Shown here piece by piece: positions 8,770-16,727 of a stretch of 64,000 nucleotides of DNA (position 1 is the first letter of the stretch; the number at the start of each line of letters is the position of its first letter). Source of the DNA: Desemzia sp. RIT 804. Lineage in GTDB: Bacteria > Bacillota > Bacilli > Lactobacillales > Carnobacteriaceae. The notes under the pieces were generated by a model. The model ran no database searches and had not been told where the DNA came from. It saw only the letters and a list, made by a program, of their open reading frames with translations. The translations under genes and the position numbers were made by a program. The stretch spans positions 62,001-126,000 of the forward strand of contig NZ_JAFEMV010000004.1 of the NCBI RefSeq assembly GCF_016892605.1, read 5' to 3'.

Positions 8770-9780
8770 TTATAGATTCAATTTCTTTTCCAAAATTTCT
8801 ACTACATCATAAGCTCCTTCAGATTTGTTGGAGCAGATAGTCATTACTGAAGAAGTTTCTGGATAAAATGCTGAGTGAAAGCTCACACCTGGATCGTAAC
8901 CCATAACATGGTATTTGCGAATAGTTGAACCTGCTTTTTCGATCCAGACACCATAGCCATAATCCTCCCCTTCTTCATCTGTTTGAGTATGCGGGTGGAG
9001 CAACGAAAGAGTCATTTCTTCATTCAATAAACGATATTGAATCAAAGCTTGCCAAAAGCGTGTCATGTCTTCCGCTGTTACAAATGCACCTCCATCTGCC
9101 CCACCTTTTACAGGGACTGCATACACATTAGTTTTCCATGAGCCGTCTAAACTATCTACGTAACCTTGTGCTGTATTACTAGGTAACGCATCCAACTCAA
9201 AATAACCAGAACGCGTCATACCAGCTTGTTGAAAAATATGTTCTTCTATATACTCCGCAAACGGCTGACCACTAATTGCTTCTACCACCAAGCCTAGTAA
9301 AATATATCCACTATTATTGTAAGCAAATCTTTCACCAGGCTCAAATTTCATATGGTCATATTGAAATAACGGAAGAAAGTCTTTTAAGTTCCGTAGAGAA
9401 TACATTGGAGTCTTAACCCATAAATCCTCAAAATCATCCATTACTTCTTCATCGAAATAATCCGGCACTCCAGAAGTATGGGTTAATAATTGATGGATAG
9501 TCACTTCTTTAGAAAAATGAGGAAAGTCATATGACAGACACTCTGTTAATTTAACATCGAACGTCAACTTCCCTTGTTCTACCAATTGACAAATCGCCAC
9601 AGCCGTAAAAATTTTATTCCCAGAAGCCATTCCATACCGCGTCAATGAGTTGTTTTCTAACTTCTCCACTCGATTTCGATAACCATAATTAGCTTCAGCT
9701 AATATATATTCCCCTCTCTTTACCAACAAGGATCCAGAAAACCCACTATCTTGTACTTGCTTTTCCACAGTTTCGTTCAT
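8770..9780 (-). CDS. Serine hydrolase of the beta-lactamase / class C penicillin-binding protein family
   Basis: The 336-residue protein has the SxxK catalytic motif as S53-G-N-K56 and the YxN-type motif as AYNNSG near residue 155, the two signatures of the family. There is no signal peptide or membrane segment, so it would act in the cytoplasm, as many D-aminopeptidase/esterase members of this family do. Substrate unknown. The ATG has GAGGGATAGG upstream. It stands alone between the nanE operon and a repeat element. Confidence 0.85.
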   Translation of the reverse strand: MNETVEKQVQDSGFSGSLLVKRGEYILAEANYGYRNRVEKLENNSLTRYGMASGNKIFTAVAICQLVEQGKLTFDVKLTECLSYDFPHFSKEVTIHQLLTHTSGVPDYFDEEVMDDFEDLWVKTPMYSLRNLKDFLPLFQYDHMKFEPGERFAYNNSGYILLGLVVEAISGQPFAEYIEEHIFQQAGMTRSGYFELDALPSNTAQGYVDSLDGSWKTNVYAVPVKGGADGGAFVTAEDMTRFWQALIQYRLLNEEMTLSLLHPHTQTDEEGEDYGYGVWIEKAGSTIRKYHVMGYDPGVSFHSAFYPETSSVMTICSNKSEGAYDVVEILEKKLNL

Positions 9781-9889
9781 AACCTATCCCTCAATTCCAT
9801 TTTGATTTCACTTCTATGTAAACCATAGCATGAAATCTTCGGTTCTATAGGCTCAAAAACAATAGAGAAAAAATGTTGAGCAAAAAAGA

Positions 9890-10053
9890 GAGCGGGAAAA
9901 AAGACGTTTTGACCATTGAATATAAACCAGCCTCCCCTTATGAGATGCTTTTTCTCATAAGGGGAGGCTGGTTTATAGGCATGTGGTCAGGCTTTTGGAA
10001 CGCGTTTAAAAGCACTCGCTTAGTATGTGACAGAGATAAAGACCATTGTCCCA
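9890..10053. repeat. 164-bp intergenic repeat, copy 1, with a 25-bp perfect stem
   Basis: This stretch recurs at 11006-11169 at a constant offset of 1116 bp, with 7 differences and no gaps that I can see. It contains a perfect 25-bp inverted repeat (9921-9945 and 9953-9977, core CCTCCCCTTATGAGA) around a 7-nt loop. After the hairpin both copies keep about 76 bp, beginning GGCATGTGGTCAGGC. A 66-codon reading frame lies on it, but it merely follows the hairpin and is not a gene. It looks like a dispersed non-coding or miniature mobile element. Confidence 0.9.
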
Positions 10054-10069
10054 TCCTCTCTCGACACTT

Positions 10070-10348
10070 TTAATTCTGTTTCTCTTTTGTTTCTCTGATA
10101 ATCCGATAAATACTTTTTTCTGAAAGAAAGTGCTCTTCAGCCAATCGCGAAACTGTCATGCCTGTTAAATAACAATCAAGAATATACTGGTTTCTTTTCC
10201 GCAACATGGTTCGCGTCCCATTATTCTCTCCCCAAGCTTTTTGATTACTATTTTTACGGGGGATATATAGATATTCGCCATCCACATAGCGTTGAATCTG
10301 CTCAATCAATTCATCCGGCAACACACTATCTGCACTGTTGTAAGACAT
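10070..10348 (-). CDS. CD3324-family small DNA-binding protein
   Basis: The 92-residue protein resembles the CD3324 family: the N-terminal part LIEQIQRYVDGEYLYIPRK is followed by an Arg/Lys-rich segment and a C-terminal helix-turn-helix-like region (MTVSRLAEEHFLSEKSIYRII). The family is widespread in Firmicutes and uncharacterised; the helix-turn-helix suggests a transcription regulator. Start ATG with GGAGGGAG upstream. It lies between the two copies of the 164-bp repeat. Confidence 0.75.
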   Translation of the reverse strand: MSYNSADSVLPDELIEQIQRYVDGEYLYIPRKNSNQKAWGENNGTRTMLRKRNQYILDCYLTGMTVSRLAEEHFLSEKSIYRIIRETKEKQN

Positions 10349-10682
10349 TATTCTCCCTCCAAAACGATAGTTTCAAAAATCTCGTTTTGGATTACATGCA
10401 AACAATGCTAAGTAAAATTCACACCATATAATTAAACACCATCATCTCTTCCACCCCCTGAATTTATTATGTTCTATACAAGAAAAGACGTCAATCCATA
10501 TGGTGTGAAGCTTACCTTTAATTGTCCACAAAATTGTTTACTTTGTACACAGTACAGATTTGTTGTGAGCATTCATAGAAAAATGAGCAACTTGTTGGTG
10601 CACCTAATCCTACCGTGATTTATTGGAACTATGCTACACTTAAATTACTTAAATTTGTAATGTAAGAGGAGAAGGTATTGAT
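10349..10682. other. 334-bp gene-free stretch with a distant inverted repeat
   Basis: The gap holds a 12-bp inverted repeat, TTCACACCATAT at 10418-10429 and ATATGGTGTGAA at 10498-10509, separated by 68 bp. A ribosome site (AAGAGGAG) for the next gene lies at its right end. No reading frame or RNA family is recognised. Confidence 0.5.
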
Positions 10683-10988
10683 ATGAACTCAGTTTTTGAA
10701 ATTGCGAACATTTTACTCCCTTTTTTATTAGTGAGTGGAATAGCCGTATTTGTAGTTTTTAGAATGAAAAAGAAACATGAAAACGGAACTTTAGGTAAGA
10801 AAAAATCAAAAGATGCTCAAAATCTACTAGACAGTTTGATACCGCTGGGCATGATCATTGGTTGTGCAGCTGCTATCCTTCTAAGCTTATTTTTCTCCAT
10901 CCCCTTACTCTCCACACTTAGTTTAGGTGCTGGAATAGGTTTATTGTTGGGTTATTTTGCCTATGAAGTCTACAGTCAGAAAAGTTAA
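10683..10988 (+). CDS. Small membrane protein of unknown function
   Basis: The 101-residue protein has a hydrophobic segment near residues 5-27, a basic linker (FRMKKKHENG, KKKSKD) and two more hydrophobic segments near residues 52-70 and 74-95. A strong ribosome site (AGAGGAGAAGG) precedes the ATG. It lies between the two repeat copies, next to the CD3324-family gene. I do not recognise a family. Confidence 0.7.
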   Translation: MNSVFEIANILLPFLLVSGIAVFVVFRMKKKHENGTLGKKKSKDAQNLLDSLIPLGMIIGCAAAILLSLFFSIPLLSTLSLGAGIGLLLGYFAYEVYSQKS

Positions 10989-11005
10989 GAAGCAGAAGGA
11001 AACAA

Positions 11006-11169
11006 GAGCAGGACAAAAGACGTTTTGACCATTGAATATAAACTAGCCTCCCCTTATGAGATACTTTTTCTCATAAGGGGAGGCTGGTTTATAGGCATGT
11101 GGTCAGGCTTTTGGAACGCGTTTAAAAGCACCCGCTTAGTATGTGTCAGAGATAAAGACTATTGTCCCA
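11006..11169. repeat. 164-bp intergenic repeat, copy 2
   Basis: Second copy of the element at 9890-10053. The stem is at 11037-11061 and 11069-11093. A single C-to-T change in the left arm still allows a G-U pair in RNA, and loop and flanks are kept. Confidence 0.9.
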
Positions 11170-11203
11170 GCCCGGTTTTCTTCATTAATTAGCATCATTA
11201 AGT

Positions 11204-11908
11204 CTATACGAGTAAGTTTTTGACATACTCATAAACCTGTTGATCAGTAGAAAATTGAACGAGGTTCTCGTCCTCTACGGTTACGTTATTCACATTATAG
11301 TACACAGCTGTCCAATCATTCTGCTGACAGCCAAGAATATCATTTTCATAGTGATCCCCAATATACAAGATTTCATTCCCAGCTAAACCAAGAGAATCCT
11401 CGACTAAATCAAAAATTTTCTTAACCGGTTTAGCCACTCCCATTTCATCTGAAATAAAACTGTTTTTAGGTGGCACCAATTTATCTATACCTAAATAATG
11501 CAGCTTACTAGATTGGGTTTCTTTTGCGCCATTTGTTAAAACAAATAATTCAATGCCTATGGAACAAAGGTAGTCTATCAGCTTTGACATCCCAGGTCTC
11601 AGCTCTATCTGTTTTTTATGGTGAAGGTACAACTCATTGAACCTAAGGGCTTGTTCATGTTTGAGAGGATAACCTAACCTTTGATAAGTCGATAAAATCC
11701 GATCAATTTTGAATTCTACTTCCCCTTTTATTCCCTGTGTAAATTTTTGGAACTCAATCTGAGACTCCTGCTGAAAAAGGTCATTAAAATCTTGAAATGA
11801 AATACCCGTTGCAAGAACCTTTTGCTCCATAATCTGATACGTTTTCTCGTAAACTTGATTCCTGTCGTATAATGTATCATCTAAATCTAATCCAACTGCC
11901 TTAATCAC
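11204..11908 (-). CDS. HAD-superfamily hydrolase (YjjG/YfnB-like phosphatase)
   Basis: The 234-residue protein shows the four HAD motifs: DLDDTLYD at residues 8-15 (nucleophile and acid/base Asp), VLTNGAKETQ near 120, the Lys of VAKPVKKIF near 158, and YIGDHYENDILG near 178. The cap insert between motifs I and II is typical of subfamily I (YjjG, YfnB), which hydrolyses small phosphorylated metabolites or nucleotides. Starts with GTG after GAGGTGGG. Substrate not predictable. Confidence 0.85.
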   Translation of the reverse strand: MIKAVGLDLDDTLYDRNQVYEKTYQIMEQKVLATGISFQDFNDLFQQESQIEFQKFTQGIKGEVEFKIDRILSTYQRLGYPLKHEQALRFNELYLHHKKQIELRPGMSKLIDYLCSIGIELFVLTNGAKETQSSKLHYLGIDKLVPPKNSFISDEMGVAKPVKKIFDLVEDSLGLAGNEILYIGDHYENDILGCQQNDWTAVYYNVNNVTVEDENLVQFSTDQQVYEYVKNLLV

Positions 11909-12075
11909 TTTATCCCACCTCGTATATCATTGCAGTAAATATATTTTTCACATCTGCGAATCTATTTAACTACATATAGTATTATAGAGGTCAGCCCTCA
12001 TAATGCAAATCAAGTTCCAGTACTTCTCAGGGTTGAGAATAGACGACTCGCTACTGTCCCAGACAGAAGAAAAGA

Positions 12076-12105
12076 CCTCGGAACTTTTAACAAAAAAGTT
12101 CCGAA
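12076..12105. terminator. Hairpin in the HAD-permease gap
   Basis: CGGAACTTTT pairs with AAAAGTTCCG. T and A runs sit inside the arms, so it could work in either direction. Confidence 0.5.
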
Positions 12106-12178
12106 GGCCATTTACTATTAGAAATAACATTTTTTAGTGTTAGATTCTGATTTACGCTGCTGCTAAAGTATCGAAAGT

Positions 12179-12330
12179 CAATTTGCGTGCCTTTTAGTCA
12201 AATTTTAAACCCTAAAAGGAACGCAAATCCACTTTGCGTTCCTTTTTTGACATAATTTCATCTTAAAGGGAACGCAACTTAGTTTTGCGTTCCCTTTGTC
12301 CAAATAATTAACGCAATAGGTAACGCAAAA
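12179..12330. repeat. Tandem degenerate palindromic repeats with the core GGAACGCAAA
   Basis: Two strong hairpins, 12214-12246 (14-bp arms AAAAGGAACGCAAA and TTTGCGTTCCTTTT) and 12265-12297 (13-bp arms AAAGGGAACGCAA and TTGCGTTCCCTTT), are spaced 51 bp apart. A half unit lies on each side (TTTGCGTGCCTTTT at 12182-12195; two AACGCAA copies at 12310-12328). Units are separated by similar AT-rich spacers. It lies just downstream of the purine permease gene on the minus strand, so it could also act as a multiple terminator. Confidence 0.8.
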
Positions 12331-12360
12331 AAAAAAGCGAGAACTTGGTATCTTGTACTG

Positions 12361-13671
12361 TCATGTGTTCAAAATCCACATAAACCCAATGAAAACAAAG
12401 AACAACATATACATAATGGGTGAGACTTCTTTCCCGCGTTTGGCTGCAATCATTGTGATTGGGTAAAAGATACACCCAAGAGCGATACCGTCTGCAATAC
12501 TGTAAGTTAACGGCATACCTATAAGAATCAGAAATGCAGGAATAGCGATTTCCATTTTGCTCCATTCGATTTGACTCAAAGAATGTGTCATTAAAACCCC
12601 TACGAGAATCAAAGCAGGTGCGGTCACTTGCGGTGTCACCACTGAAAGCAACGGGGAAAAGAACAAACCAAAGATAAAGAAGATTCCTGTAGTCACAGCT
12701 GTTAAACCTGAACGTCCTCCGACAGCAATTCCGGCAGAAGATTCTACATACGCACCGACAGGAGATGTGCCTAAAAGCGATCCTACCAGCATGGCAGTTG
12801 AATCAGCAGCCAACGCTTTTCCAACTCGCGGCATTTTGTTGCCTTTCATAAATCCAGCTTGGTTAGCTAATCCAACAAGCGTTCCAGCTGTATCAAAAAA
12901 GGTAACTAACAAGAAAGTTAAAACGACCACCCATAATTGAATGGAGTTGATATCGCCAACATGTTTCAACGCTACTAAGAACGTGGAGGAAATACTTGGC
13001 GCCGCTGAAACAAGTCGATCTGGTGCTTGAATGAGATTTGTTGCCAAACCTAAAAGAGTTGTTGCAATTATCCCAACAAAAATAGCACCCGGAATCCGTT
13101 TGATCATCAATATAGCCGTCACGACCAGTCCAAAAATCGTTAACCACGTAGTTCCGACTCCCAGCGACCCCATGCCAACGAGCGTGGATTCATTTGCGAC
13201 GATAATCCCGCCCTCGCTTAAACCAATAAAAGCAATAAATAAACCTATACCGCCAGAAATGGCATATTTCAAATCAACAGGAATGGCCTCGATAATCAAT
13301 TCCCGTAATTTAAAAATCGTGATAACCATAAAAATCAAGGAAGCAACGAACACGCCGGCTAGTGCTGTTTCCCAAGGAATACCCATTCCTACCGAAACGG
13401 AATAAGAAAAGAAGGCATTGATCCCCAATGCGGGTGCTGTAGCAATCGGGTAGCGTGCCAACACTCCCATCAAGATACACCCTAAAGCACTGGATAAAGC
13501 CGTAGCAGTAAAAACAGCCCCTTCATCCATACCCGATGCGCCCAAGACAGTCGGGTTCACAAACAAAATATACGCCATAGAAATAAAAGTCGTAAATCCG
13601 GCTAATACCTCCCGCCTTACTGTCGTATGTAATTTTTCAAGTTCAAAATAAGCAGCAATTTTATTCTTCAT
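12361..13671 (-). CDS. NCS2/AzgA-family purine (adenine, guanine, hypoxanthine) permease
   Basis: The 436-residue protein with 12-14 membrane segments matches the AzgA-like branch of the NCS2 transporters (PbuG/PbuO type). Landmarks are AGFTTFISMAYILFVNP at residues ~24-40, APALGINAFFSY near 80, LVTFFDTAGTLVGLA near 260, and TSPVGAYVESSAGIAVGGRSG near 300. It imports purine bases by proton symport. The start ATG has TTGGAGG upstream. I looked for a purine riboswitch in the 235-bp leader and see none. Confidence 0.88.
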   Translation of the reverse strand: MKNKIAAYFELEKLHTTVRREVLAGFTTFISMAYILFVNPTVLGASGMDEGAVFTATALSSALGCILMGVLARYPIATAPALGINAFFSYSVSVGMGIPWETALAGVFVASLIFMVITIFKLRELIIEAIPVDLKYAISGGIGLFIAFIGLSEGGIIVANESTLVGMGSLGVGTTWLTIFGLVVTAILMIKRIPGAIFVGIIATTLLGLATNLIQAPDRLVSAAPSISSTFLVALKHVGDINSIQLWVVVLTFLLVTFFDTAGTLVGLANQAGFMKGNKMPRVGKALAADSTAMLVGSLLGTSPVGAYVESSAGIAVGGRSGLTAVTTGIFFIFGLFFSPLLSVVTPQVTAPALILVGVLMTHSLSQIEWSKMEIAIPAFLILIGMPLTYSIADGIALGCIFYPITMIAAKRGKEVSPIMYMLFFVFIGFMWILNT

Positions 13672-13906
13672 ACTGATCCTCCAATATTCTATGCTGTTAC
13701 CAAAGCACTCGCAACAGCCTTTTTCCTAAAACAACCTGAATAATCATATAATAAACCGCACAGCAAGTAAATAAAAAAATAAGGTCCTCTCATTTGTCAG
13801 AAACGGTGGCTCTAAAGCCCCTTATCCCCGAAGACAAATAACTGTATAGTGATGAGATAAGTGCTACAATAATGATAGAATCAGCGAAACGAAAGGGGTT
13901 GTCCAC

Positions 13907-14830
13907 ATGATTTATACTATTACCTTAAATCCTACCATCGACCGACTCTTATTTCTTGAAGGAACGCTCACCAAAGGAAAAAATAATCGCCTTCGCAAAG
14001 TGGCTTATGATATTGGCGGCAAAGGTCATCACGGTTCTTATGCCATGAATCAGTCGGGTGTTAAGAACCAAGCGCTCGGCTTTTCGGGAACTATTAACGC
14101 CAGCAAATTGGAAAAGATTCTTTCGGATAAAGGCATCAATTATGATTTTGTGGAAGTATACGGCAAGCCGACAAGAGAAAGCTACGTCATTTTAGAAGAA
14201 AAAGTCGGCGGCAGCATCTTAATCACGGAAAAAGGATTTAACATTACGGATTATGACATCGGACTGCTTTTTGAAAAAATCGAACATAAAGTCCAAAGGG
14301 AAGACATGGTATTGATAGCCGGCTCCGTGCCTCCTGGATTTGATTTGCACGATTTAGAGAATTTATTGAAGCAATTAAAGAAAATCGGGTGTTTTATTGC
14401 TTGTGATCTTTCGGGAGAGGCTTTAAAGAAAGCCGTTGAAATAGGGGTCGATTTTATCAAACCAAATCAATTCGAAGTACAAGAGTTGATTCCTTCTGAT
14501 GGCAACTTTTTAGAACCTATCAAAGAGTTGTCTAAAAAAATAAAGTATGTCATTGTTTCTCTAGGAAAAGACGGCAGCGTCTGCAGCCATGCAGGCGAAG
14601 TGCATCAAGTCAGCGCTCCTACTGTAGAATTGGTCAACGACACAGGCGCCGGTGATTGCTTTGTTGGTACGTTTTTAGCCAGTCTTTCACTCAGCAAATC
14701 GTTGGCAGAATGCTTATCCCTAGCCAGCGCTTGTGCAGCCAACCAAGTCCAATACAACGACAGTACAACCTTCAATATTAAAGATGCCCGCAAACTGCAA
14801 AAGGAAGTTACTGTTAAAAAATTATCCTGA
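13907..14830 (+). CDS. PfkB-family hexose kinase (1-phosphofructokinase / tagatose-6-P kinase-like)
   Basis: The 307-residue protein has the FruK/LacC layout: an N-terminal MIYTITLNPTIDRLL, the sugar-binding Gly-rich loop, and the catalytic anion hole DTGAGD near residue 250. The Gly-rich motif reads GGKGHHGSYAMNQSG, where 1-phosphofructokinases normally have GGKGxN followed by V/A and S/A. The conserved Asn that contacts the sugar is therefore replaced by His, so the substrate may differ. The gene is monocistronic with GAAAGGGG before the ATG. No fructose PTS adjoins it. Confidence 0.75.
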   Translation: MIYTITLNPTIDRLLFLEGTLTKGKNNRLRKVAYDIGGKGHHGSYAMNQSGVKNQALGFSGTINASKLEKILSDKGINYDFVEVYGKPTRESYVILEEKVGGSILITEKGFNITDYDIGLLFEKIEHKVQREDMVLIAGSVPPGFDLHDLENLLKQLKKIGCFIACDLSGEALKKAVEIGVDFIKPNQFEVQELIPSDGNFLEPIKELSKKIKYVIVSLGKDGSVCSHAGEVHQVSAPTVELVNDTGAGDCFVGTFLASLSLSKSLAECLSLASACAANQVQYNDSTTFNIKDARKLQKEVTVKKLS

Positions 14831-14834
14831 CCGA

Positions 14835-14936
14835 CTAAAGAAACAGGAAGTTTATCAGCACGCCGATAATCACCCACAAAACAATTGAGATTAAACAGCC
14901 ATTTCTAAATCCAATAATAGATCTTCTCTTTTCCAT
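14835..14936 (-). CDS. 33-residue predicted membrane microprotein
   Basis: This short frame reads MEKRRSIIGFRNG followed by a hydrophobic stretch (about residues 14-33, CLISIVLWVIIGVLINFLFL) and a stop. A near-perfect ribosome site (TAAAGGAGA) lies six bases before the ATG. A basic N-terminus followed by one membrane helix is the usual shape of small bacterial membrane proteins or type I toxins. It converges on the PfkB kinase gene (4 bp apart). There is no homology evidence. Confidence 0.5.
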   Translation of the reverse strand: MEKRRSIIGFRNGCLISIVLWVIIGVLINFLFL

Positions 14937-14939
14937 AGC

Positions 14940-15567
14940 GCGTCTCCTTTACAAGTGTGACCTTCGTTCTCAGAGAGTGTTTTTATTGTAGTGGTTGTTT
15001 GAAAGTAGTTGGTAGGATGATGTGTTTGAATCAGTGTCTTACAGCTTCGAGTGTAATAGAGGTTTTTAGGTAAGCTTTTACAAATGCGGTAAAGTGGATG
15101 CTTCGCTTGTTGTGTGGGTAAGTTTTTTCAAATTTATGTGTGGTTACTTTATGAGGAATTCGTTGTTGTGCTTTTAATATAGCATAAGAAATGGTATAAA
15201 CAAAAAATAAAGAAACTTTTCGCCGGGTGAAAAGTAACCTTTTAAGCGTTCTTTTGGTTTGCCTTGAGCTAGATTAATCCCTAAATGTAAGGCAAAGCGT
15301 CAAGAGTAAAAATGTCTTGATGTTCGAACTTTATTTCATCAGGGCTATTTTCCCCTTGATGTTCAATCAGCTTTTCCAACAAGCAAAATACCGAACGAGA
15401 AGCTATCTTCCCATTCGGTATTTTGCTTGTTGAATTCTCAGGTTGAATTTCGGATCATTTGCTGAAAACAAAACATACAGTTTGCAATAAACAAACTATA
15501 CATATTCCATTGCATCTAATAACTTGTCTCTACACATTCTTCTTCTAATGTTAATTCAACCCTTTTC
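14940..15567. other. About 600 bp without a protein gene
   Basis: Apart from the ribosome site of the microprotein and the long hairpin at 15377-15432, the stretch has no supported reading frame. A small hairpin (ACTTTTC/GAAAAGT) is near 15216-15236. The length would allow a non-coding RNA, but no family is recognised. Confidence 0.5.
15377..15432. terminator. 19-bp perfect hairpin between the PfkB and glycerate kinase regions
   Basis: CAACAAGCAAAATACCGAA (15377-15395) pairs perfectly with 15414-15432. The 18-nt loop contains a smaller hairpin (GAAG/CTTC). There is no pronounced T run on either side, so a role other than termination is possible. Confidence 0.55.
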
Positions 15568-16704
15568 CTAGTTCCTAGTCATCCTAATAATACTCGCTAT
15601 ATTAGCCGCCGTCGTTTTCAAATTTTGATAACCTTCTTCGAGAACCCTATCAAGAGAACTCAGTTCAGGAATGATACTGAAAACCGCATAGATCCCTTCG
15701 TCGTAAACACTCTCGTATCCCTCAGAAAGAGTTCCGGCCAAAACAATCACTGGAACATCATATTTTTTAGCGATTCTAGAAACCGCAACTGGAGTTTTTC
15801 CGAAAATCGTTTGATGGTTGATGCCGCCTTCTCCAGTGATTACTAGGTCAGCCTGTTTGATGTGTTCTTCCAACCCTAACATTTCCACCAGCAAATCGCC
15901 GCCGCGTTCTAAATCGGCATCTAGAAAAGCTAGCAGCCCAGCACCTAGGCCACCTGCTGCACCTGCCCCAGGGATTTGATCGATTTCTTTTCCAAATGTA
16001 CGCTTAATCAGTTGAGCATAGTGTGCTAAATGGCTGTCTAACAATTCGATTTGCTCTGGAGTCCCGCCTTTTTGCGGTCCATAAATATAAGAAGCCCCAT
16101 TTTTTCCAGTTAACGGATTATCCACATCACAAGCCACTTTGATCGTTGCTTCTTGAAGTCGAGGATGCAGGTTCGAGATATCAATGCTTTCTAAATAACC
16201 TAAACCTCGTCCATTTGCTGAAATTGAGTCGCCATTTCTATCTAATAATTTCCCGCCTAGACTCATAATCATTCCAGCACCACCATCATTAGTGGCACTG
16301 CCACCGATCCCTAACAAGATCTCTTCCACACCTTCTTCGAGTGCATCATAAATCAGTTCTCCAAATCCATAAGTCGTAGTCAATAAAGGATTTCTTTTAT
16401 CACTAGGAACTTTATCTAACCCAGAAGCAGCAGCCATTTCGATCACAGCAATCTTTTTATCGCCTGACAATCCATAAAAAGCTTCTATTGGTTCGTATAG
16501 CGGCCCGGTTACCATCATTTTTTTGATCGTACCGCCAGTAGCATCTACAATAGATTGAACCGTCCCTTCTCCACCATCAGCCATCGGAATTTTATAATAG
16601 GTTTCATGAGGTAACACTGAAGCAAAACCTTCTTCAATAGCTGCTGCAGCTTCCATTGCCGTTAAACTTTCTTTGAAAGAATCTGGTGCGATAACAATGT
16701 TCAA
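15568..16704 (-). CDS. Glycerate kinase (GarK/GlxK family), first copy
   Basis: The 378-residue protein matches glycerate 2-kinases along its full length: IAPDSFKESLTA at the N-terminus, PMADGGEGTVQS near residue 40, LGIGGSATNDGGAG near 131, GAGAAGGLGAGL near 245 and DLVITGEGGIN near 287. It phosphorylates D-glycerate to 2-phosphoglycerate for entry into glycolysis. It appears to start with TTG (GAGG about nine bases upstream) 23 bp after the SGNH hydrolase gene, so the two are likely co-transcribed. A second copy lies at 48805-49926. Confidence 0.9.
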   Translation of the reverse strand: MNIVIAPDSFKESLTAMEAAAAIEEGFASVLPHETYYKIPMADGGEGTVQSIVDATGGTIKKMMVTGPLYEPIEAFYGLSGDKKIAVIEMAAASGLDKVPSDKRNPLLTTTYGFGELIYDALEEGVEEILLGIGGSATNDGGAGMIMSLGGKLLDRNGDSISANGRGLGYLESIDISNLHPRLQEATIKVACDVDNPLTGKNGASYIYGPQKGGTPEQIELLDSHLAHYAQLIKRTFGKEIDQIPGAGAAGGLGAGLLAFLDADLERGGDLLVEMLGLEEHIKQADLVITGEGGINHQTIFGKTPVAVSRIAKKYDVPVIVLAGTLSEGYESVYDEGIYAVFSIIPELSSLDRVLEEGYQNLKTTAANIASIIRMTRN

Positions 16705-16727
16705 ATCAATAACCTCACTTTCTTGAT

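Larger units (their letters stand above)
11909..12360. other. 452-bp non-coding stretch with stacked hairpins
   Basis: The gap carries a terminator-like hairpin at 12076-12105 and a cluster of GGAACGCAAA palindromes at 12179-12330, described separately. No reading frame is supported. Confidence 0.6.

Noticed and set aside
9873-10073. 66-codon reading frame on the plus strand
   Set aside because: It runs through the hairpin of the 164-bp repeat. Copy 2 does not support it as a coding unit, and it overlaps the end of the CD3324-family gene on the other strand.
13672-13906. Purine riboswitch in the leader of the purine permease
   Set aside because: I looked for the conserved purine-aptamer core upstream of 13671 on the minus strand and did not see it.
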